DNA of 64,000 bases from positions 372,001-436,000 of the forward strand of contig OZ022259.1 in NCBI GenBank assembly GCA_963978905.1. Direction: 5' to 3'. The position numbers and the translations under genes are program-made. The notes beneath the pieces are model-generated. The model saw only the letters and a program-made list of their open reading frames with translations. It was not told the origin of the DNA and made no database searches. Of the stretch, positions 57,801 through 64,000 are shown in pieces (the first letter of the stretch is position 1; every line of letters starts with the position of its first letter). This stretch comes from Trichostrongylus colubriformis (taxonomy: Eukaryota; Nematoda; Chromadorea; Rhabditida; Trichostrongylidae).

Positions 57801-60800
57801 ACTGTATCCTAGGTTCTATCGCAGCGTGGGAGGACATCCCATCAGGGGCTAGTTAAATTAAACATGGAAGAGTGGGGGTAAGCCTTCACTTTTCCAGACG
57901 CGGGTAAAATCTAAGGCTTGGGCAAAAATACGCTTGAGATATATGCTTAAGTGTGCAAATTGATCCCTCAGGGATGCTTTGGTGTGCATCTTTTCATACG
58001 ATACCCCCAGTGCGATAGCTCCATATTGTACTCTGTCCAAAATACAATAGTATTTTTTAGAGGGCTCCAACAGTGCAGCCCATTGGGTACTGAGTGGAAT
58101 GGGCTGATACTGTGGAGGTCCTCTAGAACCGGCGCGGCTAGTCGCGTTGATGGTGCTGCGAGTGCGACGACGCAAAGCGGAATTTCGACCTATCACGATA
58201 CACCCTAGTACAGTAGGATGCTTGGTTTTCCATAGTGTTCATTTCAGGAGACGTCTCTAAAAATTTATCGCGATATGACACAGCTTAGCATCATGGATCG
58301 TATTTTATATGATTCGCAACGTCAAGGTCGTATCTCATTCTACATGACCAATTTTGGAGAGGAGGTAGGGAGGGGGAGTACATTATTCTTGCGAAATTTG
58401 AAAATTTCTTGTGCATCTTAAATTGCACATTTTGCCGCTGTGCTCGCTACGCTGAGGTACTTTTGGAAGATAAATGCGCCTAGAAAAACTGACTTTTGTG
58501 GAATCGCAGTGGGGAATAATTAGTTGAATAGGTAGTACTGCGTCGAATAATTTTCACTTTCTCCTTTTCCCTCAGTTTTTCGAGCCTCACTAATCCTTGA
58601 AGACGTCTAAGGTCGTCCAAAAGCGCAGGTGTACAAATACAAATGTATACACCAAACAAGGCTTCATAAAGAATCAATTGGTAGTTACAAGGACATTTTT
58701 CTACCACTCCCAATCTAGGCATCACACGTTGGCTCCGCCGCAGCACTGAAATTTGAAGATCTTATTTACGGCCAATATCGCGAAGTTGGTGTTTTAATGT
58801 GGAGAAATTTCCCATTGGAGAATTTCATGCACCAGTGCTACGGAAATTCTAAAGACATAGGTAAGATTTTCGTTGTTTGTTTGCACTCCTTATTTGTTTA
58901 ATTTTATTTTCCGATTGTTGTAGAGCCTTAAAACATATTTCCTTCTACTAGGAAAGGGACGCCAAATGCCAGTCCACTATGGCTCTGTAGAGCATAACTT
59001 TGTAACTATTTCTAGTCCTCTTACCACACAGTTACCACAGGTTGGTCTTATATTCTTTCTTACCCGCCAGTTTTGGATTCATTCATCAAAACGCAAGTTC
59101 CAGGCTGTTGGGACCGCGTATGCATTCAAACGTAACCCGAACAACGATCGTGTCGTTGTGGTTTATTTTGGTGACGGTGCTGCCTCGGAAGGTGATGCTC
59201 ATGCAGCGTTTAACTTTGCTGCGACACTAGTAAGAGCTGCGGTTTTCTCAATTTCCCTTTATCTAAAAATTCACGTAGCTGTGCTCATCAGTTCATTTGG
59301 TAATGAAATATATAACTTTGGTACTGTATGGAAAATTACTTTAGGTAAGCTTCCGTAAGAATCGTGATTGTAAAAAATGTTTTCTTTTCTTCTTAGTCTT
59401 TTCTGACAGAACATCGAGGGAAACTGCTCAGATCAGGTGACGGACGTCATGCACTTCGTCTCCGCTAATTTGACGGACGGAGGGCACATTCGTGCACCAG
59501 CTCTCACCCTATTCTTTTCGATACTGATGAACATTACAGGGGCATCATACCACTATAGTAAATGGATAGGTTGTATCGGTATTTAGATGGGTTCCAATTT
59601 CGGGCACTGTTAGGCCATTTCATAACGGCAGAAACCGTCCATAGAGGGGAAAAACAAAAATTACGCTGAACTTTTCAAGAAATTTCGAGTATGCATCTGT
59701 TTTTGTCATCAGCGCCCCGTCCGCAGTCGGATCTACCTCACCAACTTTTTTTGAACTTTCATGGATCCTTCCTCAGTACTCATCACTTAATATAACACTC
59801 ATATCCATCACTGAGTTATCTCTATGTCCGAGATGCCAGCCTTCGCTCTTTTGACGTGCCTGTCACTGAGCTCTACCAGTGCCTGAAACGGTGTTATTCC
59901 TAATCAAGGTACTGAATCTCCACCTTTCGAGTTTCAAAGGAATTCGGTGAGAAACGTAAGTATACAATATAACGCTTCTGTCAGCAAACGCTGTCAAAGT
60001 TGAAAATGAACGTGGCAACCCTAATCAAGACTATTATCTCTGATAGGAAAATTTCAGCGGAAACTTTTTGACTGCTGGAGTTGTTATAGTTGAGTGGCAC
60101 AGGATTGTATTTTTTTACTGAAATAAGATTAAATTTTGCAGAAGTGCCCGATCATATTCTTCTGTCGCAACAATGGTTACGCTATTAGTACGCCTACATC
60201 AGAACAGTACGGTGGCGATGGTATAGCCGGAAAGGGCTCTGGTTATGGATTGCACACAATTCGGTAAATTCCTTCTCCCCTATCTGGAGTATGTTTTGGT
60301 GACTCATTTTTATTGAAGCATTGATGGAAACGACGTATTCGCAGTATACAATGCGACAAAAGCGGCACGAGAGCTGGCACTCGAAAACAAACCCGTTCTC
60401 ATTGAGTCGATGACCTACAGATTAGGTCATCATTCTACTAGTGATGACTCGACCTTTTACAGGTACGCGCTATTGGCAATCCTGTTTTCAAATATTGTTG
60501 ATAAATGGATTTATGGGAATTTCCGCAGTCCTTGAACTTTGGGGATCTCTGGATTTCCAGTTTGTTCCTATTTTCATTTTGAAGCCGCCCTATTTTCAAA
60601 ATTGGATACTATTTGAAAGTACTGTTGACCACATTACCCGCACGTCACACTGTCATACAAACCTTAGATCACATAAAGAGGTACAAGAGTGGACCGACAA
60701 GGATCATCCGATCAAGAGGTTCAAAAACTACATCACAGAGAAAGGATGGTGGAACGACGATGAAGAGAAAGGGTGGCAAAAGGATGTCGGTTTTGGTTAG

Positions 60801-60933
60801 CGATACCCATGTGATTTCCACTTTCTCTTATAATTATTATGGTTCAGTGTCGCAAACGAATTCTGAAGGCGTTCAGTGACGCAGAGAAGGAAAAATGGGC
60901 CCACTATCATGACATGTTTGAGGACGTATACAA
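54865..60933 (+). CDS. BCKDHA: Branched-chain 2-oxoacid dehydrogenase E1 alpha subunit (final exon not found)
   Basis: Exons 54865-54987, 55095-55217, 58248-58364, 58719-58860, 58952-59040, 59104-59229, 60142-60263, 60319-60462, 60668-60785 and 60848-60933 join in phase: 396 codons plus two bases. The N-terminus ([20 protein letters not shown]) is a typical mitochondrial presequence. Then come [31 protein letters not shown] and [12 protein letters not shown]. The thiamine-diphosphate motif is [20 protein letters not shown] through FFCRNNG. The loop [13 protein letters not shown] contains the serine that BCKD kinase phosphorylates in mammals. With E1 beta the protein decarboxylates the 2-oxo acids of Leu, Ile and Val in the mitochondrial matrix. 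About 30-50 C-terminal residues are missing; that exon is probably beyond 64000. Confidence 0.93.
55470..55850. mobile_element. 381-bp Harbinger-like foldback element (copy 6), in BCKDHA intron 2
   Basis: ggccgctttcatactttgcg is mirrored exactly by cgcaaagtatgaaagcggcc, with TAA on both sides (55467-55469 and 55851-55853). Inside, a second long inverted repeat (gacccaatcacactacagta and its mirror) makes it fold along nearly its whole length. Confidence 0.87.
55985..57112. mobile_element. Long inverted repeat enclosing a tRNA-derived element, in BCKDHA intron 2
   Basis: Arms of about 190 bp at 55985-56180 and 56938-57112 are inverted copies (aaagtttgcc versus ggcaaacttt; cttcccatggaactttgaaa and its mirror). 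Just inside the left arm is a tRNA-like unit: A box TGGCTCAATGG (56229-56239), a 33-bp gap, B box GGTTTGCTTCC (56272-56282), then the tail ttgtgtttcattgtcagtaa. The arm plus tRNA-like order is the same in the minus-strand copy at 8100-8820. Confidence 0.7.
57113..58247 (+). other. Remainder of BCKDHA intron 2
   Basis: 57113-57260 resembles the interior of the TTAA-flanked family (gtaacagtggagaaaa). 57400-57720 carries degenerate repeats like those near 63425. No exon was recognised. Confidence 0.45.
59230..60141 (+). other. BCKDHA intron 6
   Basis: A 912-bp GT-AG intron with no recognised gene or repeat. Confidence 0.6.
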
Positions 60934-61061
60934 GTTAGTTTCCCCTTTAGTTTACTCACATTTATGTGTTTTGCGTTGCTAAGGCAAACATAGATAAAGG
61001 TAACAAGCACAACAACAGTCCTTATATCCAAACAACGAAATTGGCGAATATTCTTACAGTC

Positions 61062-61175
61062 CATTTCGCAGCGCTTGATTAGGCGTGGCCTGCGGACTTG
61101 GGTGAGTGGCGAGAGAGAGTTGAGGGTCCCGCTCACCCCAGTCCGTAGGCCACGCCCAATCAGGCGCTGCGAAAT
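61062..61175. repeat. 114-nt foldback after BCKDHA exon 10
   Basis: atttcgcagcgcttgattag pairs with caatcaggcgctgcgaaat, and ggcgtggcctgcggactt with gtccgtaggccacgcc. Probably a small inverted-repeat element. Confidence 0.75.
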
Positions 61176-61669
61176 CGCCTGTAGGAAGACGCGCAATATA
61201 CAGCCTGAAAATTCTATCCAGAATGTGTGAGTACCAGTAGGATTGCCCGGCTAACGCCCGCCAATCCTCGTGGGGCCGCTCATGGCAGCCCGAAAGGGCG
61301 GTTTGACCTTCCCCCACAGGGTGGCTTCGTCGATTTTCCAGCGGGGAGCGGCTTTCGGCTTCGGTTTCCGCTAGCGCGGCGAGCCAAATTTTCCGTGCGC
61401 TCCGTGTGCATTGCAGCAAGAGTAAGTCCTACTGATATGGGTAATATGCGGTTTGTAAATATTGTAATCTGTGTGTCATTGTGCATTGCGGAAGTAGGTT
61501 TATTCGAAGTCATTGGAGTAGAATGTTACATATACAAAACGTGGGGTTCCCGATCGAAACCTGGTCAATTACTGGGTGGTCAGATCAAATACCTAGGCAA
61601 TAATTGGGTGTGTGATCCAGTTTCTAAACATATTATCAATAAATAACATAGTATGCTCAGCTACCCTCT

Positions 61670-63010
61670 CCCCTGATACTAACTGTCAGGGTACCTGGTG
61701 TAGGGGTCAGTCTGAAGAAAATCTGGAGGGCGTCTAGTCTTGGTCGGTGTGTGGTAGCGGGAGGCACTTCTGGTGCAGTTGTCGTCATGGTGGTCGTCCT
61801 TGTCGGAACAGCTGCTGCTGTTGTCGAAGGTGAATGGGGTGTTGACGGTAATGGTACTTCGAAGGCAATCATCAGGTTGAATTCCACTCCCATTGAAATT
61901 CGTGGAGTTGTTTATTGACGTGGCATTTCCAGATGTCTCTTGGAACCATCATTGTCATATAAGGCGCGTCCATGCCGGCGTAGAATACGTGCTGGGACCC
62001 GTCTATGTTGTTCGGGTAGTCCCTAGTCTAGACAAGATCGTTCGGCTCGAATCTTCTTGGCTTGGCTTCATGTCTGCGACTGAACTGTCCGACCATTTCT
62101 ATATCTGGCGTCTTTTTCAGGAAGTCCGAATCGGGCAGAGAGGCCGTGTAGTTCCTTCAGAATTGCAGCTCTGGCCATTTGGAGAAGGCGTCGACGATCA
62201 CAAGATACGAGATTCCCTTAAAGGCAGCATTAGGGGAAAGTCGGATAAAAAGTAAAAGAAATAGTGCACATGAAAGTCGAGATGCCTAGTAACAGGATAG
62301 TGGAGAAAAAACGGATGGAAATGGTCAAAAACCCGACAGATAGGACCCCTTTCCCACCGTTGATTCTCGACCCCGACGACCTTCCCGTCAAGAGGTGGGT
62401 AGTCTGATCTAGTTTCCCATTGGCATGTTGCCAAGTAAACACTAGGGAATGTTTGGAAATACGACAGGATCTACTTTTTGGAGTGAGCTTCAAGCTAAAA
62501 CTGCGAAAGCGCGCCGCAAAACCTTCAATCTCGCCGCATCTTCTTGGCCGCTCCCACTCCAGTCAATCGGAAATTACATCATCGGGAGGCGGTACCGCTG
62601 TGTCCAAGAGGCGGAACCGCTGCATGGTTGCGGCGTTTTGCACGGTTTCTACATCTTGGAGGGGCGCTTTTTCACCGGGATTTCGCCACAGATAGCCTTT
62701 CTAGGCCCAGGACTACCATGTGAGTGACTTCTTGTAGGGATTTCTAAATTACCGCATTACCCCTAATGCTGTCTTTAAGTGGTCCCATGAAATCGATGTG
62801 AATGCGATTCCATGGGCGGTTGGTCGAGACCGTGGACATAGCGTGTTCTTGACGGGTAGTTTGGCAGCTTCCTGACAGTCGTTGCATGTGCGCACAAGTT
62901 TTTCCACATTTTCATTGTGCCTTGTTCAAAATACGTAGTTTCGGGCTAAGGCCTCCATCCGGTTCATTCCTGGGCGTCCTTCGTTAGCATCTTCAGTACT
63001 GACGGTGGTA
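61670..63010 (-). pseudogene. Gypsy-type integrase relic, split by the TTAA-flanked element
   Basis: On the minus strand 63010-62779 reads PGMNRMEALARNYVF, then NVEKLVRTCNDCQEAAKLPV (zinc-binding region) and, in another frame, RIHIDFMGP. After 62218 it resumes with LVIVDAFSKWPEL, then RRFEPNDLV, TRDYPNNIDGS and IWKCHVNKQLHEF. This is the core and C-terminal part of a Ty3/gypsy integrase, with stops and frame changes. It differs from the integrase at 10574-11760. Confidence 0.75.
62218..62778. mobile_element. 561-bp TTAA-flanked inverted-repeat element (copy 2)
   Basis: TTAA then aggcagcattagggg at the left, and cccctaatgctgtct then TTAA at the right. It sits inside the gypsy integrase relic. 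The conserved 91-codon ORF is at 62420-62695 on the + strand. Confidence 0.8.
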
Positions 63011-64000
63011 GTGGCGGCGGGATGATGGTGCGGGCTCCGAAGAGTAGAAAATTTCGCTGTGTTGATAGGTACTTGTACTTGTTTTCGGTAGGTATGGTAG
63101 TTGACTTTTAAAAGCTATAAGATTTGAGATGACATGCATGTATCAGTTCGGAGAAACACTGGCCCCAGCGGGATGCCAAAAGATACTGACCTGCCTATAC
63201 AAACCACTTCCTAATGGTAACCAAGGACAAACAGCTATCTAGTGGGTGTGGTACTGATATTGATATTGGAATTATGAGGACAGAAGTCGTAGTAGCTGAC
63301 TTTTGAAGGCTAAAACTTTGAGTGGGCAAGCATTTATCAGTTCTAGGAGAAACTGTGAACTTATCGCAATGCAAAGAGTTACCAACCTGCTGATAACATA
63401 TCAGCGGAGCCAGGCCTAGAAGTTATGTGCTCCGCACACATGGGTTGGCCCCTATCCAATCCTAACTTGCCCGACGTCTCCAGGCCCGTTCCTAACTTGC
63501 TTCTAGTGTGCTTCGTACACTTTGGTCAGTCCCTACCCAGTCCTTGCCTGCACCACCTCGAAGACACATTCCTGACCTTCCGATTTTTGGAACCCAGGCG
63601 AGGTCTTATATTTGAGCATCCGTCGATTTCGGCGCATGTTCCGCCTACGGTGGTGGAGCTGGGCTCAGAAATTGTGTACTCCATACGCTTTGGTTTGGCC
63701 CCTGCCGAATCCTAACTTGCCTGACCTCTCCAGGCCCATTCCCAGCTTGACCGATTTTAGAACCTAAATGTGGACTTAAACTTGAGTACAGGTATTTTCG
63801 CGGCGCAAACCCTGCCCACGGTAGACGGGGATAGGCTTAGTTATTATGGGCTTCATGCACTTTGGTCAATCCCTACCCACTCCTAACTTGCTCGACCTCT
63901 ACAGACTGCTGATGATAGTAAACTGTCAAAACATCGATAGACTGTTACTATGTAGAATGTGGATTTGAGCGATCAAATGGCGTCTCACACAGCTTTCTGA
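63011..64000. repeat. Degenerate repeats at the window end
   Basis: The block cctaacttgcccgacgtctc and variants recur near 63461, 63712 and 63882, each following actttggt-like sequence. No BCKDHA terminal exon was recognised here. Confidence 0.5.

Noticed and set aside
58421..58456. Alternative BCKDHA exon reading [10 protein letters not shown]
   Set aside because: The true counterpart of the VGSAAAL segment is at 58719-58860, which joins in phase.
58480..58746. 88-codon minus-strand ORF in BCKDHA intron 3
   Set aside because: It overlaps exon 4 sequence in antisense (HVGSAAAL region) and has no recognised domain.

Overview
This window is eukaryotic and reads as nuclear DNA of a clade V (strongylid-type) parasitic nematode. 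Five conserved single-copy genes, all on the + strand, are split into short GT-AG exons (one intron looks GC-AG). Four of them have a 3' splice acceptor 1-8 bases upstream of the start codon, as expected for spliced-leader trans-splicing. Introns and spacers are packed with nematode-style mobile elements (Ty3/gypsy, RTE, mariner, short inverted-repeat elements). Nothing bacterial, viral or CRISPR-like is present. I rebuilt the gene models by eye from splice sites, reading-frame phase and protein-family similarity.

Layout. 44-3457: 3' part of a BAF57/SMARCE1 homologue (C. elegans swsn-3 type), a SWI/SNF subunit. 4537-22081: complete 8-exon phosphopantothenoylcysteine synthetase (PPCS, coenzyme A synthesis). 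Its sixth intron is 10.7 kb because an 8.2-kb Ty3/gypsy retrotransposon (8849-17090) sits in it. 22082-33149: 11 kb of repeats, including a deleted mariner (23584-24479), a field of divergent repeats (about 25.1-28.9 kb), a 117-bp satellite, a 5'-truncated mariner and an RTE endonuclease relic. 33150-37927: complete 5-exon Rpp25-like Alba protein (RNase P/MRP). 37928-43375: a second deleted mariner, an RTE reverse-transcriptase relic split by a palindromic element, and inverted-repeat elements. 43376-53352: complete 11-exon RMND1/DUF155 gene (mitochondrial translation). 54865-60933: ten exons of the branched-chain 2-oxoacid dehydrogenase E1 alpha subunit (BCKDHA). Its last exon was not found. 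60934-64000: hairpins, a gypsy integrase relic split by a TTAA-flanked element, and degenerate repeats.

The genes do not form a pathway, although RMND1 and BCKDHA are neighbouring genes for mitochondrial proteins. The most unusual material is in the mobile DNA: a gypsy element with an extra third ORF downstream of integrase; a mariner derivative made of two 3' halves joined head to head; two mariners sharing one internal deletion; a tRNA-derived short element with pol III boxes, itself hit by a short element with a 9-bp target duplication; a Harbinger-like family of short elements with TAA/TTA flanks; a 146-bp intronic tandem array; and two long intronic hairpins.
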